Notes: a model not told the origin generated them from the letters alone. 64,000 nt of DNA from Pseudomonas sp. MRSN 12121 (GCF_000931465.1 NZ_CP010892.1:620001-684000), one strand, 5' to 3'. Shown: positions 30,682-43,125, numbered from the stretch's first letter. Translations and numbers: made by a program.

Positions 30682-30695
30682 TTGATGTAAATCAT
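30682..30695 (+). promoter_or_regulatory. Anr/FNR box of azurin
   Basis: TTGAT-GTAA-ATCAT matches TTGAT-N4-ATCAA at 9 of 10 half-site positions, about 82 bp before the azurin ATG in an AT-rich patch. Anr control of azu under oxygen limitation is known in P. aeruginosa. The stretch 30576-30776 holds this box and no other gene. Confidence 0.7.
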
Positions 30696-30776
30696 TTGAA
30701 CTTGGGAAAAATTCAGGCAGTCTTCACCTCCATGGATTTCAGATGGATTTTGTTAACCCTGCCTTGGAGATTCACC

Positions 30777-31223
30777 ATGTTTGCCAAACTCGTCGCGGTA
30801 TCCCTGTTGACACTGGCCAGCAGCCAGCTGATGGCCGCCGAATGCAAGGTCGATGTCGACTCCACCGACCAGATGTCCTTCAACACCAAGGAAATCACCA
30901 TCGACAAGAGCTGCAAGACCTTCACCGTGAACCTGACCCACTCCGGCAGCCTGCCGAAGAACGTCATGGGCCATAACTGGGTACTGAGCAAAAGCGCGGA
31001 CATGGCCGGCATCGCCACCGACGGCATGGCCGCCGGCATCGACAAGAACTACCTGAAGGAAGGCGATAGCCGCGTCATCGCCCACACCAAGATCATTGGT
31101 GCCGGCGAAAAAGACTCGGTGACCTTCGATGTGTCGAAGCTGACCGCTGGCGAAAGCTACGAGTTCTTCTGCTCGTTCCCTGGCCACAACTCGATGATGA
31201 AAGGCGCCGTGGTGCTGAAGTGA
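30777..31223 (+). CDS. azu: azurin
   Basis: Azurin is a periplasmic type 1 blue copper protein that shuttles electrons, classically between cytochromes and nitrite reductase and possibly in oxidative-stress respiration. The 148-residue precursor has a signal peptide cleaved after SSQLMA to give AECKVDVDS. The copper ligands are visible: His in VMGHNW, then Cys, His and Met in [14 protein letters not shown]. The disulfide pair (ECKVD and KSCKT) is also present. No denitrification genes lie nearby. It is monocistronic with a strong terminator. Confidence 0.97.
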   Translation: MFAKLVAVSLLTLASSQLMAAECKVDVDSTDQMSFNTKEITIDKSCKTFTVNLTHSGSLPKNVMGHNWVLSKSADMAGIATDGMAAGIDKNYLKEGDSRVIAHTKIIGAGEKDSVTFDVSKLTAGESYEFFCSFPGHNSMMKGAVVLK

Positions 31224-31243
31224 TCGGTTGATCCTGCAGAATA

Positions 31244-31271
31244 AAAAAGCGCCCTTCGGGGCGCTTTTTTG
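31244..31271 (+). terminator. azurin terminator
   Basis: AAAAAAGCGCCC and GGGCGCTTTTTT form a perfect stem around TTCGG, followed by more T. This is a strong Rho-independent terminator. Confidence 0.9.
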
Positions 31272-31285
31272 TGGGCGGGCTTTCG

Positions 31286-31309
31286 TAGGAGCGAGGCTTG
31301 CCCGCGATA
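31286..31309. repeat. REP sequence, single
   Basis: GTAGGAGCGAGGCTTGCCCG with CGAT following, a single REP copy between the azurin and nadE terminators. Confidence 0.75.
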
Positions 31310-31331
31310 GCGTCAGCCCGGCCAACCGCCA

Positions 31332-31365
31332 ACAAAAAGCCCGCCGAGGACTTCCTGAGCGGGCT
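31332..31365 (-). terminator. nadE terminator
   Basis: On the minus strand AGCCCGC and GCGGGCT pair around a 13-nt loop and are followed by TTTTTGTT, downstream of nadE and facing the azurin terminator. Confidence 0.75.
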
Positions 31366-31382
31366 CTTGCATCACCATTGAT

Positions 31383-32210
31383 TCAAGGCGCGAACGGCAT
31401 CACACGCTTGTGGTGGGTCTTGTTGTAGGTATTGCAGATGATCTTGAACGCCTCTTCGCGCACCGGCTGGCCGTGGAGGAAGGCATCGATCTCGGCGTAG
31501 GTCACGCCGTGGGAGGCCTCGTCCGGCTTGCCGGGGGAGAGGTCCTCGAGGTCGGCGGTGGGGATCTTCTCCACCAGCGATTCCGGCGCGCCGAAATGCC
31601 GGGCAATCGCCCGCACCTGGTTTTTCACCAGGCCGCTCAGCGGGGCCAGGTCGCAGGCGCCGTCGCCGAACTTGGTGAAGAACCCCATCACCGCTTCGGC
31701 GGCATGGTCGGTGCCGATCACCAGGCCGCCGGCGGCGCCGGCGATGGTGTACTGCGCCACCATGCGCATGCGCGCCTTGGTGTTGCCGAGCACGAAGTCC
31801 CGCGACACGGCCTGCTGGCCTTCGAAGGCTGCCACCTCGTTGGCCAGGGACTTGACCGCCGGGCCGATATTCACGGTATGGCGCTCGTCGGGCTCGATGA
31901 AGTCCACCGACGCCTGGGCCTCATGTTCGTCGAACTGCACCTCGTACGGCAGGCGCACGGCGATGAAGCGATAGGCCGGGTCGCCACTGCTTGCGCGCAG
32001 TTCGCGCACGGCCCGCTGGGCCAGCAGCCCCGCGGTCAGGGAGTCGACGCCACCGCTGATGCCCAGCACCAGGGACTTGAGCCCGGAATTGCGCAGGCAT
32101 TGCTGGATGAAAGCGACCCGCCGGGCGACTTCTGCCTCGAGATCGGCCTGGTCCTTGAAAGGTGGTTGGACCTTGAGCTGTTCAGCAATCTCACGCTGTA
32201 CGGCTTGCAT
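31383..32210 (-). CDS. nadE: NH3-dependent NAD+ synthetase
   Basis: NadE amidates nicotinic acid adenine dinucleotide to NAD+ with ATP, the last step of NAD synthesis. The 275-residue protein has the PP-loop [16 protein letters not shown] near residue 55 and lacks an N-terminal glutaminase domain, so it uses free ammonia. [26 protein letters not shown] is the typical active-site segment. It starts 3 bp after pncB with its ribosome-binding site inside the end of pncB, so the two are cotranscribed for NAD salvage. Confidence 0.96.
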   Translation of the reverse strand: MQAVQREIAEQLKVQPPFKDQADLEAEVARRVAFIQQCLRNSGLKSLVLGISGGVDSLTAGLLAQRAVRELRASSGDPAYRFIAVRLPYEVQFDEHEAQASVDFIEPDERHTVNIGPAVKSLANEVAAFEGQQAVSRDFVLGNTKARMRMVAQYTIAGAAGGLVIGTDHAAEAVMGFFTKFGDGACDLAPLSGLVKNQVRAIARHFGAPESLVEKIPTADLEDLSPGKPDEASHGVTYAEIDAFLHGQPVREEAFKIICNTYNKTHHKRVMPFAP

Positions 32211-32213
32211 GAT

Positions 32214-33440
32214 TCACTCCTTGCTTGATGTGCCAGAAAGGGCGGCAGGTACTTGGAAAACGTGGCGCAGATAAGCGACGAAGTTGGGATCCTTGCAATG
32301 GGTCTTGCCCGCTTCGTCGGAGATCTTGGCGACGGGCTGGCCATTGCAGGCGGCCATTTTAAGCACGATGCTCATCGGCTCGACACCGGGAATGTCGCAC
32401 GTCAGGTTGGTGCCGATGCCGAAGCTGACATTGATCCGACCGCGCAACGCCCGAAAGATCTCCAGCGAGCGGGGCAGCGTCAGGCTGTCGGAGAACACCA
32501 GGGTCTTGCTCATCGGGTCGATGCCCAGCTTGATGTAGCGGGCGATGGCCTTTTCCGCCCAGACGATCGGGTCGCCCGAGTCGTGGCGCAGGCCGTCGAA
32601 CAGCTTGGCGAAGTACAGATCGAAATCGTTGAGGAAGGCGTCGGTGGTGATGCAGTCGGTCAGGGCGATACCCAGCAGGCCACGATACTCGCGGACCCAG
32701 CAGTCGAGGGCGGCGATCTGGCTGTCGATCAGCCGCGGCCCCAGCTGCTGGTGGGCCATGATCCATTCGTGGGCCATGGTGCCCAGGGGTTTCATGTCCA
32801 GCTCGCGGGACAGATGAACGTTGCTGGTGCCGACGAAACGCCCGGGGAAATCGTGCTTGAGCACATTCACCACTTCTTCCTGGACCCGGTACGAGAAGCG
32901 CCGGCGGGTGCCGAAATCGGCCACTTGCAGCTGCGCCAGCTCGTCGGCGCTGGCGTTGGCGGTCAACCAGTCGAACTTGCGGTACAGCTGCTCGCGGGCC
33001 TGTTCCAGGACGATTTCGCGGTAGCGATAGCGATTGCGCACCTCGCTGACGATCGCCAGCATCGGCACTTCGAACAGGATCACATGCAGCCAGGGGCCGC
33101 GCAGGCGGATGAACAGCTCGCCGTTCTCGATGCCGGTGTAGACGTAGCGCAGGTTGAAGCGGAACAGCCCGAGAAAGCGCAGGAAGTCCGGTTTCAGGAA
33201 GCTGATGCGTTCGAGGAAAGCCAACTGGTCGGCGCTCAGGCTCAGGTCGGCCAGGCGCTCGAACTGGTAGCGGATCTCCGCCAGGTAAGGGCGCAGGTCT
33301 TCGCTGTTGCGGCAGCGGAATTCCCATTCGACTTCCACATTGGGGTAGTTGTGCAGCACCGCCTGCATCATGGTCAGTTTGTAGAAGTCGGTGTCGAGCA
33401 GGTTCTGCACGATGCGATCGGCAAACACACTCTCGCTCAT
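32214..33440 (-). CDS. pncB: nicotinate phosphoribosyltransferase
   Basis: PncB converts nicotinate and PRPP to nicotinate mononucleotide, the entry of the Preiss-Handler pathway. The 408-residue protein starts [31 protein letters not shown] (split here by family convention at DTDFYKLTM), with [23 protein letters not shown] and [13 protein letters not shown] as active-site regions. I start at 33440, just before MSESVF, because upstream in-frame residues do not resemble the family. With nadE it forms a two-gene NAD salvage operon. Confidence 0.96.
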   Translation of the reverse strand: MSESVFADRIVQNLLDTDFYKLTMMQAVLHNYPNVEVEWEFRCRNSEDLRPYLAEIRYQFERLADLSLSADQLAFLERISFLKPDFLRFLGLFRFNLRYVYTGIENGELFIRLRGPWLHVILFEVPMLAIVSEVRNRYRYREIVLEQAREQLYRKFDWLTANASADELAQLQVADFGTRRRFSYRVQEEVVNVLKHDFPGRFVGTSNVHLSRELDMKPLGTMAHEWIMAHQQLGPRLIDSQIAALDCWVREYRGLLGIALTDCITTDAFLNDFDLYFAKLFDGLRHDSGDPIVWAEKAIARYIKLGIDPMSKTLVFSDSLTLPRSLEIFRALRGRINVSFGIGTNLTCDIPGVEPMSIVLKMAACNGQPVAKISDEAGKTHCKDPNFVAYLRHVFQVPAALSGTSSKE

Positions 33441-33576
33441 AACGGGTATCTCCAGGCTGGCCGCGATGAAAGACGCGGCTTTGCAGCTTTTTTCAATGAA
33501 GGCGGTAGTGGCGCATATCCGCTGTGGGTTTTGCCAGTGTTTTTTGTTTGGGGGCGGTGCCAGGGCTGATGGCCTC

Positions 33577-33643
33577 ATCGCGGGCAAGCCTCGCTCCTAC
33601 AAGAGCAGCGCGGCTTTTGGTTGGAGCGAGGCTTGCCCGCGAT
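33577..33643. repeat. inverted REP pair upstream of pncB
   Basis: ATCGCGGGCAAGCCTCGCTC and its inverted partner GGAGCGAGGCTTGCCCGCGA are separated by about 25 bp, between the LysR gene end and the pncB start. Confidence 0.8.
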
Positions 33644-33673
33644 GGCGTCCGTAAGGCCTGTACCTATCCCGGA

Positions 33674-34579
33674 TCAGGCCGGCGCCGGGCTGTCGATCTG
33701 TTCCAGCATCCAGCGGATGAAGTCCCGTACCTTGGGCACTTCGGCCGCATGCTCGGGGTAGGCCAGGTAATAGGCGTCGCGACTGGGCATGGCATGTTCC
33801 CAGGCCAGCACCAGCTTGCCCTCGGCCAGTTCTTCCTCCACCAGGAACCGCGGCAGCAGCGCCACGCCGCAGCCGACCTGGGCGGCGCGGATGCACATGT
33901 AGAAGGTTTCGAAGCGCGGGCCGTGATAGCTGTGCTCGGTGTGGTAACCCTGGCTGTCGAACCAGTCGTGCCAGGCCTGGGGCCGCGAGGCCAGTTGCAG
34001 CAGCACCAGTTCGGCCAGTTGCGTCGGCTCGGTGAACGGCTTGTCCGGCAGGCTGCTGGGGGCGCAGACCGCCACCAGTTCCTCGCCGAACAGCTTCAGG
34101 CACTCGGTGCCGGGGCGCGAGCCCTGGCCGAAGTAGAACGCCATGTCGCTGCGCCCCTGCAGCAGGTCGTCGGCCTCCTGCTCGTTGCACAGGTCCAGGT
34201 GGATCTGCGGGTGGCGCAGGCGCCAGCCCTTGAGGCGCGGCACCAGCCAGCGGGCACCGAAGGTCGAGGGGGTAGAGACGCGCAGCACTTCGGTTTCGCC
34301 GCCGTAGGAGCGCAGGTAATGGGTCGACATCTCGATCTGCGAGAGGATCTTGCGCACTTCCACCAGGTACAGGTCGCCGGCGGGCGTCAGTTGCAGGCGC
34401 CGCCGCACTCGGCGAAACAGCAGGTGCTGCAACAGCTCCTCCAGTTGCGCCACCTGCTTGCTGACGGCGCTCTGGGTCAGGTTCAGTTCCTCGGCGGCGC
34501 GGGTGAAGCTCAGGTGCCGGGTGACGGCCTCGAAACACTGCAGGGCAGTGATCGAGGGCAGGTAGCGTTTGTTCAGCAT
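33674..34579 (-). CDS. LysR family regulator of the amaB-amaA locus
   Basis: The 301-residue protein has an N-terminal winged HTH (YLPSITALQCFEAVTRHLSF, then TRAAEELNLTQSAVSKQVAQ) of the GcvA-like LysR branch and a C-terminal effector-binding domain. It is divergent from amaB with a 163-bp gap, the standard arrangement of a LysR activator and its target. A product of lysine or pipecolate catabolism is the likely inducer by inference. I chose MLNKRY at 34579; a start further upstream would run into the amaB promoter. Confidence 0.9.
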   Translation of the reverse strand: MLNKRYLPSITALQCFEAVTRHLSFTRAAEELNLTQSAVSKQVAQLEELLQHLLFRRVRRRLQLTPAGDLYLVEVRKILSQIEMSTHYLRSYGGETEVLRVSTPSTFGARWLVPRLKGWRLRHPQIHLDLCNEQEADDLLQGRSDMAFYFGQGSRPGTECLKLFGEELVAVCAPSSLPDKPFTEPTQLAELVLLQLASRPQAWHDWFDSQGYHTEHSYHGPRFETFYMCIRAAQVGCGVALLPRFLVEEELAEGKLVLAWEHAMPSRDAYYLAYPEHAAEVPKVRDFIRWMLEQIDSPAPA

Positions 34580-34742
34580 CGAGGGTTCCTTGTTCTTGTC
34601 CCGGCTGCTCAGCATGAATAAACGGAATGATATCTCGCCTAATCGTCGTTTGTTGGCAAGTCTCGGGCCGGCTACAACTACAGTCCTGGATGGCTGTGCC
34701 AACGGCCACGACTTTTTGCTTTCAATTTGTAAGGAGTGACCC

Positions 34743-36233
34743 ATGGTTGCCGCATTGCTTGATCGTCTTGGTGTGAACCCGGCCCTGTATCAGTCGGGTA
34801 TGCAGCCCGTGCATTCGCCGATCGACGGCAGCCGCATCGCCTCGGTGAACTGGCAGGGCGCGGCCGAGGTGGAGCAGCAGGTCAGTCGCGCGGAGCATGC
34901 ATTCGCCTTGTGGCGCCAGGTGCCGGCGCCGCGCCGCGGCGAGCTGGTGCGCCAGTTCGGCGAAGTGTTGCGCGAATACAAGGCCGACCTCGGTGAGCTG
35001 GTGTCCTGGGAGGCCGGCAAGATCACCCAGGAAGGCCTGGGCGAAGTGCAGGAGATGATCGACATCTGCGACTTCGCCGTCGGCCTCTCGCGCCAGCTGT
35101 ACGGCCTGACCATCGCCTCCGAGCGCCCGGGCCACCACATGCGCGAAACCTGGCACCCGCTGGGCGTCGTCGGGGTCATCAGCGCGTTCAACTTCCCGGT
35201 CGCGGTCTGGGCCTGGAACACCACCCTGGCGCTAGTCTGCGGCAACCCGGTGATCTGGAAACCTTCGGAAAAGACTCCGCTGACCGCCCTGGCCTGCCAG
35301 GCGCTGTTCGAGCGCGTGCTGAAGAACTTCAGCGACGCCCCGGACTACCTGAGCCAGGTGATCATCGGCGGTCGCGACGCCGGCGAAGCCCTGGTGGACG
35401 ATCCGCGCGTGGCGCTGATCAGCGCCACCGGCAGCACCCGCATGGGCCGCGAAGTGGCGCCGAAAGTCGCCGCGCGCTTCGCCCGCAGCATCCTCGAGCT
35501 GGGCGGTAACAACGCGATGATCCTGGGCCCCAGCGCCGACCTGGACATGGCCGTGCGCGCCATCCTGTTCAGCGCCGTCGGCACCGCCGGCCAGCGTTGC
35601 ACCACGTTGCGCCGGCTGATTGCCCACGAATCGGTGAAGGAGGAGATCGTCACCCGTCTCAAGGCCGCGTACTCCAAGGTGCGCATCGGCCATCCGCTGC
35701 AAGGCAACCTGATCGGCCCGCTGATCGACAAGCACAGCTTCGACAACATGCAGGACGCGCTGGAGCAGGCCCTGAGCGAAGGCGGCCGGGTGTTCGGCGG
35801 CAAGCGCCAGTTGCAGGACCAGTTCCCCAACGCCTACTACGTGTCGCCAGCGATCGTCGAGATGCCGGAGCAGAGCGACGTGGTTTGCAGCGAGACCTTC
35901 GCCCCGATTCTCTATGTGATCGGCTACAACGATTTCGCCGAAGCGCTGCGCCTGAACAACGCCGTGCCGCAAGGCCTGTCGTCCTGCATCTTCACCACCG
36001 ATGTGCGTGAGGCCGAGCAGTTCATGTCGGCGGTGGGCAGCGACTGCGGCATCGCCAACGTCAACATCGGCCCGAGCGGTGCGGAAATCGGCGGCGCCTT
36101 CGGTGGCGAGAAAGAGACCGGCGGCGGTCGCGAGTCGGGCTCAGATGCCTGGCGCGCCTACATGCGCCGGCAGACCAACACCGTGAACTATTCGCTGGAG
36201 TTGCCACTGGCCCAGGGTATTACCTTCGATTGA
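34743..36233 (+). CDS. amaB: L-aminoadipate-semialdehyde (piperideine-6-carboxylate) dehydrogenase
   Basis: AmaB oxidises aminoadipate semialdehyde/piperideine-6-carboxylate to 2-aminoadipate with NAD+ in lysine catabolism through pipecolate. The 496-residue aldehyde dehydrogenase shows WKPSEKTPLTA (cofactor), the catalytic Glu in LELGGNNAM near residue 257, and the nucleophile Cys in GTAGQRCTTLRR near residue 286. It has the ALDH7 (antiquitin) pattern. The assignment rests on similarity to the P. putida amaB type and the amaA-like oxidase next door. An AAGGAG site precedes the ATG. Confidence 0.87.
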   Translation: MVAALLDRLGVNPALYQSGMQPVHSPIDGSRIASVNWQGAAEVEQQVSRAEHAFALWRQVPAPRRGELVRQFGEVLREYKADLGELVSWEAGKITQEGLGEVQEMIDICDFAVGLSRQLYGLTIASERPGHHMRETWHPLGVVGVISAFNFPVAVWAWNTTLALVCGNPVIWKPSEKTPLTALACQALFERVLKNFSDAPDYLSQVIIGGRDAGEALVDDPRVALISATGSTRMGREVAPKVAARFARSILELGGNNAMILGPSADLDMAVRAILFSAVGTAGQRCTTLRRLIAHESVKEEIVTRLKAAYSKVRIGHPLQGNLIGPLIDKHSFDNMQDALEQALSEGGRVFGGKRQLQDQFPNAYYVSPAIVEMPEQSDVVCSETFAPILYVIGYNDFAEALRLNNAVPQGLSSCIFTTDVREAEQFMSAVGSDCGIANVNIGPSGAEIGGAFGGEKETGGGRESGSDAWRAYMRRQTNTVNYSLELPLAQGITFD

Positions 36234-36255
36234 TCGAGCGGCCCTGGCGGGCCGT

Positions 36256-36318
36256 ATCGCGAGCAAGCTCGCTCCTACAGGCCCGCTGCGTTTCTGTAGG
36301 GGCGAGCTTGCTCGCGAT
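36256..36318. repeat. inverted REP pair between amaB and amaA
   Basis: ATCGCGAGCAAGCTCGCTCC and GGGGCGAGCTTGCTCGCGAT are inverted around 23 bp. This pair is the GCGAGCAAGCTCG variant class. It may attenuate or stabilise the amaB transcript ahead of amaA. Confidence 0.8.
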
Positions 36319-36359
36319 GCCGTGTTTTTGTTTGTTGGGTTTCACTCTGGAGCTTGGCA

Positions 36360-37643
36360 ATGCCGTTACGCGAAGAATGCTTATGGGAAAAACTGACGCC
36401 GCAAAGGCCTGAAAACGCCGCGCTCAAGGGCGAGGTGACGGTGGATGTCTGTGTGATCGGCGCCGGTTTTACCGGCCTGTCGGCCGCCGTGCATCTGCTG
36501 GAGCAGGGCAAGAGAGTCTGTGTGCTGGAGGCCCATCGCACCGGCCATGGTGGTTCGGGGCGCAATGTGGGGCTGGTCAATGCCGGGCTGTGGATCCCGC
36601 CGGACGACATCGAGGCCGGTTTCGGCGAAGCGGTCGGCAGCCAGCTCAACCGCATGCTGGGGGCGGCTCCGGCCCTGGTGTTCAGCCTGATCGACAAGTA
36701 CCGCATCGATTGCCAGCTGCGCCGCGAAGGCACCTTGCACATGGCGCACAACGCCCGCGGCGAAGCCGACCTGCGCAGCCGGGAGGCGCAGTGGAAACGT
36801 CGCGGTGCGCCGGTCGAACTGCTGACCGGAGCGGCCTGCGAAACCGCCACCGGCACCCGGAAAATCGCCGCGGCGCTGCTCGATCGCCGGGCCGGCACGC
36901 TCAATCCGATGGCCTATGTCAGCGGCCTGGCCAAGGCCGCGGCCGACCTGGGCGGCCAGTTGTTCGATCATTCGCCAGTCACCCGCCTCGAACGCCAGGG
37001 CCAGCGCTGGTCGGTGCAGACGGCGCAGGGCTCGGTGCTGGCCGAGCAGGTGGTGATCGCCTCCAATGCCTACACCGAGGGCGACTGGACCGAATTGCGG
37101 CGCAACTTCTTCCCCGGTTACTACTATCAGGTCGCGTCCACCCCGCTGACCGACGACGCCGCGCGGCGCATCCTGCCAGGCGGCCAGGGTTCCTGGGACA
37201 CCCGCCAGGTATTGAGCAGCATTCGCCGCGATGCCGACGGGCGCCTGTTGCTGGGTAGCCTGGGCAACGGCAACCAGAAGCCGGCCTGGTTCCTCAAGGC
37301 CTGGGCCGACCGGGTGCAGCAGCACTATTTCCCGTATTTGAAAAAGGTGGAGTGGGAATGCACCTGGACCGGCTGCATCGCTTTCACCCCCGACCACCTG
37401 ATGCGCCTGTTCGAGCCGGCGCCCGGCCTGGTGGCGGTCACCGGCTACAACGGCCGGGGCGTGACCACCGGCACGGTGGTCGGCAAGGCCTTCGCCGACT
37501 ATCTGTGTAACGGAAATCCTGAGGCGCTGCCGATCCCCTTCGCGCCCATGCAGCCCCTGGCGGGCGTGGGCCTGCGCAGTTGCCTGTACGAGGCCGGGTT
37601 CTCGCTGTATCACGCGGGCCAGTGCCTGCGGATCGTTATCTGA
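36360..37643 (+). CDS. amaA: FAD-dependent oxidoreductase, probable L-pipecolate oxidase
   Basis: The 427-residue DAO-family flavoenzyme probably oxidises L-pipecolate to piperideine-6-carboxylate, feeding AmaB. The FAD-binding Rossmann motif VIGAGFTGLSAAVHLLEQGK lies near residue 32, followed by an acidic strand end (VLEAHRTGHGGSGRN). The C-terminal TGYNGRGVTTGTVVGKAFAD contacts FAD. The start is the ATG after GGAG at about 36347. Gamma-glutamylputrescine oxidase-like members are similar, but the amaB neighbour favours pipecolate. Confidence 0.82.
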   Translation: MPLREECLWEKLTPQRPENAALKGEVTVDVCVIGAGFTGLSAAVHLLEQGKRVCVLEAHRTGHGGSGRNVGLVNAGLWIPPDDIEAGFGEAVGSQLNRMLGAAPALVFSLIDKYRIDCQLRREGTLHMAHNARGEADLRSREAQWKRRGAPVELLTGAACETATGTRKIAAALLDRRAGTLNPMAYVSGLAKAAADLGGQLFDHSPVTRLERQGQRWSVQTAQGSVLAEQVVIASNAYTEGDWTELRRNFFPGYYYQVASTPLTDDAARRILPGGQGSWDTRQVLSSIRRDADGRLLLGSLGNGNQKPAWFLKAWADRVQQHYFPYLKKVEWECTWTGCIAFTPDHLMRLFEPAPGLVAVTGYNGRGVTTGTVVGKAFADYLCNGNPEALPIPFAPMQPLAGVGLRSCLYEAGFSLYHAGQCLRIVI

Positions 37644-37719
37644 CGGAGGAAATATGTGGTGTGGAGCGGCGCTTTTCGGCGCAACGACTAGCCTGTAGTG
37701 GTGCGGGGCGTAGCAGTCC

Positions 37720-37736
37720 TGCACCAGCAGTGTGCA
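37720..37736. promoter_or_regulatory. NtrC-like palindrome upstream of braC
   Basis: TGCACC-AGCAG-TGTGCA matches the NtrC palindrome TGCACC-N5-GGTGCA at 11 of 12 positions. It sits about 200 bp upstream of a consensus sigma-54 promoter, a normal enhancer distance. A further half-site TGGTGC lies at 37699. The region 37644-37934 has no gene. Confidence 0.6.
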
Positions 37737-37934
37737 GTTCGGTTACGCAGGCTGTTACAGGCGGGTTGCACGTTGATTTGCATCGCGGTTGCAATGATGG
37801 CGCAGATGGGTTGCGCCTGATGCTTTATCAGGTTTCACCTTCCGCGGTTTAGACGGTTGCACGCCCAATGAAAAAGGGCCCGAAACAGTCGAAATAACAA
37901 TAAAAGAGCGACTTTTTTCAGAATAAAAAACCAA

Positions 37935-37950
37935 TGGCACGGCCCTTGCT
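37935..37950 (+). promoter_or_regulatory. sigma-54 promoter of the Liv/Bra operon
   Basis: TGGCACGGCCCTTGCT is a perfect match to the -24/-12 consensus (TGGCAC-N5-TTGCW), with the invariant GG and GC at the right spacing. It lies about 56 bp before the braC ATG, giving a leader of about 45 nt. Confidence 0.88.
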
Positions 37951-38005
37951 CTGAGCATTCGGTGAAGTCGCAGTGCCAACTAAAAAAACCTTGGAGCACC
38001 ACCTC

Positions 38006-39142
38006 ATGTCCCAGACGTTTTACAAGAAAGGCTTTGTGGCCCTCGCAGTGGCAGCTGCGTTGGGCGTTTCTGCGTTTGCTCAGGCCGACCTCAAGATCGG
38101 CGTAGCGGGTCCCATGACAGGCGCCAACGCGGCATTTGGCGAGCAGTACATGAAGGGTGCACAGGCAGCGGCTGACGAAATCAATGCCAAGGGCGGCGTC
38201 AACGGCGAGAAGATCGTGCTGGTCAAGGGCGACGACGCGTGCGAGCCGAAACAGGCCGTGGCCGTGGCCAACCGCCTGGTCGACCAGGACAAGGTGGCCG
38301 GCGTGGTCGGTCACTTCTGCTCGTCGTCGACCATCCCGGCTTCCGAGGTCTACAGCGACGCGGGCGTGATCGCCATCACCCCTGGCTCCACCAACCCCCA
38401 GGTCACCGAACGCGGCCTCTCCGCCATGTTCCGCATGTGCGGCCGTGACGACCAGCAAGGCGTCGTCGCCGGCGACTACATCGTCGATGTGCTCAAGGGC
38501 AAGAAAGTCGTGGTGCTGCACGACAAGGACACCTACGGCCAGGGCCTGGCGGATGCCACCAAGGCGCAGTTGAGCAAGCGCGGCGTGACGCCGGTGCTGT
38601 ACGAAGGCCTGACACGCGGCGAGAAGGACTTCAGCGCCGTGGTCACCAAGATCCGCGCCGCCGGCGCCGATGTCGTCTACTTCGGCGGCCTGCATCCGGA
38701 AGCCGGCCCGCTGGTCCGCCAACTGCGCGAGCAGGGCCTGAAGGACGTCAAGTTCATGTCCGACGACGGTATCGTCACCGACGAACTGGTGACCACCGCA
38801 GGCGGTCCGCAGTATGTCGACGGCGTGTACATGACCTTCGGCGCCGACCCGCGCCTGCTGCCGGACAGCAAGGCCGTGGTCGACGCGTTCCGCAAGGCCG
38901 GCACCGAGCCGGAAGGCTACACCCTGTACGCCTACGCTTCGATCCAGGCCCTGGCCGCCGGCTTCGGCGGCGCCAAGTCCAACAAGGGCGAGGACGCGGC
39001 CAAGTGGCTCAAGGCCAACCCGGTGAAAACCGTGATGGGCGAGAAATCCTGGGACGCCAAGGGCGACCTGAAGATCTCCGACTACGTGGTTTACCAGTGG
39101 GACAAGGACGGCAAATACCACCAGCTGGAAAAACAGAAGTGA
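38006..39142 (+). CDS. braC: branched-chain amino acid ABC transporter, periplasmic binding protein
   Basis: The protein binds leucine, isoleucine, valine and possibly alanine or threonine in the periplasm for the BraDEFG importer. The 378-residue precursor has a signal peptide (KKGFVALAVAAALGVSAFAQA) and a mature start at about DLKIGVAGPMTGANAAFGEQ. The Peripla_BP_6 fold shows AVANRLVDQDKVAGVVGHFCSSS near the ligand site. Start ATG 38006 follows TTGGAG. Expression is predicted from a sigma-54 promoter. Five genes follow the complete Liv order. Confidence 0.95.
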   Translation: MSQTFYKKGFVALAVAAALGVSAFAQADLKIGVAGPMTGANAAFGEQYMKGAQAAADEINAKGGVNGEKIVLVKGDDACEPKQAVAVANRLVDQDKVAGVVGHFCSSSTIPASEVYSDAGVIAITPGSTNPQVTERGLSAMFRMCGRDDQQGVVAGDYIVDVLKGKKVVVLHDKDTYGQGLADATKAQLSKRGVTPVLYEGLTRGEKDFSAVVTKIRAAGADVVYFGGLHPEAGPLVRQLREQGLKDVKFMSDDGIVTDELVTTAGGPQYVDGVYMTFGADPRLLPDSKAVVDAFRKAGTEPEGYTLYAYASIQALAAGFGGAKSNKGEDAAKWLKANPVKTVMGEKSWDAKGDLKISDYVVYQWDKDGKYHQLEKQK

Positions 39143-39324
39143 CATGAACGTTCGCGCGGGCCGGCCTTTCCCGTTTCCGGGGAGGGCCGCGACCCGCCGC
39201 AAGCGTATCCGTGCAGTACCTGTCTTTTCTCGTAGAGCTGCACAACTGTCGTGTTGCGCGGGTGGTTGAACCCCAGGCCGTCGTATCCGCTGTGTGCAGT
39301 CTCTCAAGTGCGTGAGATTGCGTT

Positions 39325-41533
<2,209 letters not shown>

Positions 41534-41537
<4 letters not shown>

Positions 41538-42405
41538 GCGATGAAGTCATCCTGAAGGTAGAGAACCTGATGATGCACTTCGGTGGCATCAAGGCCCTGA
41601 GCGACGTCAGCCTGCAGGTCAAACGCAATTCCATCTTCGCCCTGATCGGCCCCAACGGCGCCGGCAAGACCACCGTGTTCAACTGCCTGACCGGGTTCTA
41701 CAAGGCCACGGGCGGGCGTATCACCCTCGATACCCGGGGCACGCCGACCAACGTCATCAAGCTGTTGGGCGAGCCGTTTCGCGCGACCGACTTCGTGTCG
41801 CCGAAGCGCTTTGCCAGCCGGCTGTTCTACAAGATGTTCGGCGGCACCCACCTGGTGAACCGGGCGGGCCTGGCGCGGACCTTCCAGAACATTCGCCTGT
41901 TCAAGGAAATGTCGGTGCTGGAGAACCTGCTGGTGGCCCAGCACATGTGGGTCAACCGCAACCTGCTGGCCGGCATCCTCAACACCAGGGGCTACCGCAA
42001 GGCCGAAAGCGATGCGCTGGACCACGCGTTCTACTGGCTGGAAGTGGTGGACCTGGTGGACTGCGCCAACCGCCTGGCCGGCGAGTTGTCCTACGGCCAG
42101 CAGCGCCGCCTGGAGATCGCCCGTGCCATGTGCACCCGGCCGCAGATCATCTGCCTCGACGAACCGGCCGCCGGCCTCAACCCCCAGGAAACCGAAGCGC
42201 TCAGCGAGATGATCCGGCTGTTGCGCGACGAGCACGACCTGACCGTGGTGCTGATCGAACATGACATGGGCATGGTGATGAGTATTTCCGACCATATCGT
42301 GGTGCTCGACCACGGCAACGTGATCGCCGAGGGCGGCCCCGAGGCGATCCGCAACGACCCGAAAGTGATCGCCGCCTACCTGGGTGCGGACGAAGAGGAG
42401 CTGGT

Positions 42406-42409
<4 letters not shown>
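41534..42409 (+). CDS. braF: branched-chain amino acid ABC transporter ATPase (LivG/BraF)
   Basis: This is the first of two cytoplasmic ATPases driving import. The 291-residue protein has Walker A GPNGAGKTT near residue 39, the ABC signature LSYGQQRRLEIARAM and Walker B IICLDEPAAGLNP. A family-typical insertion of about 30 residues lies between Walker A and the Q-loop region (TRGTPTNVIKLLGEPFRATDF). Coupled to braE and to braG by ATGA overlaps. Confidence 0.95.
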
Positions 42410-43125
<716 letters not shown>

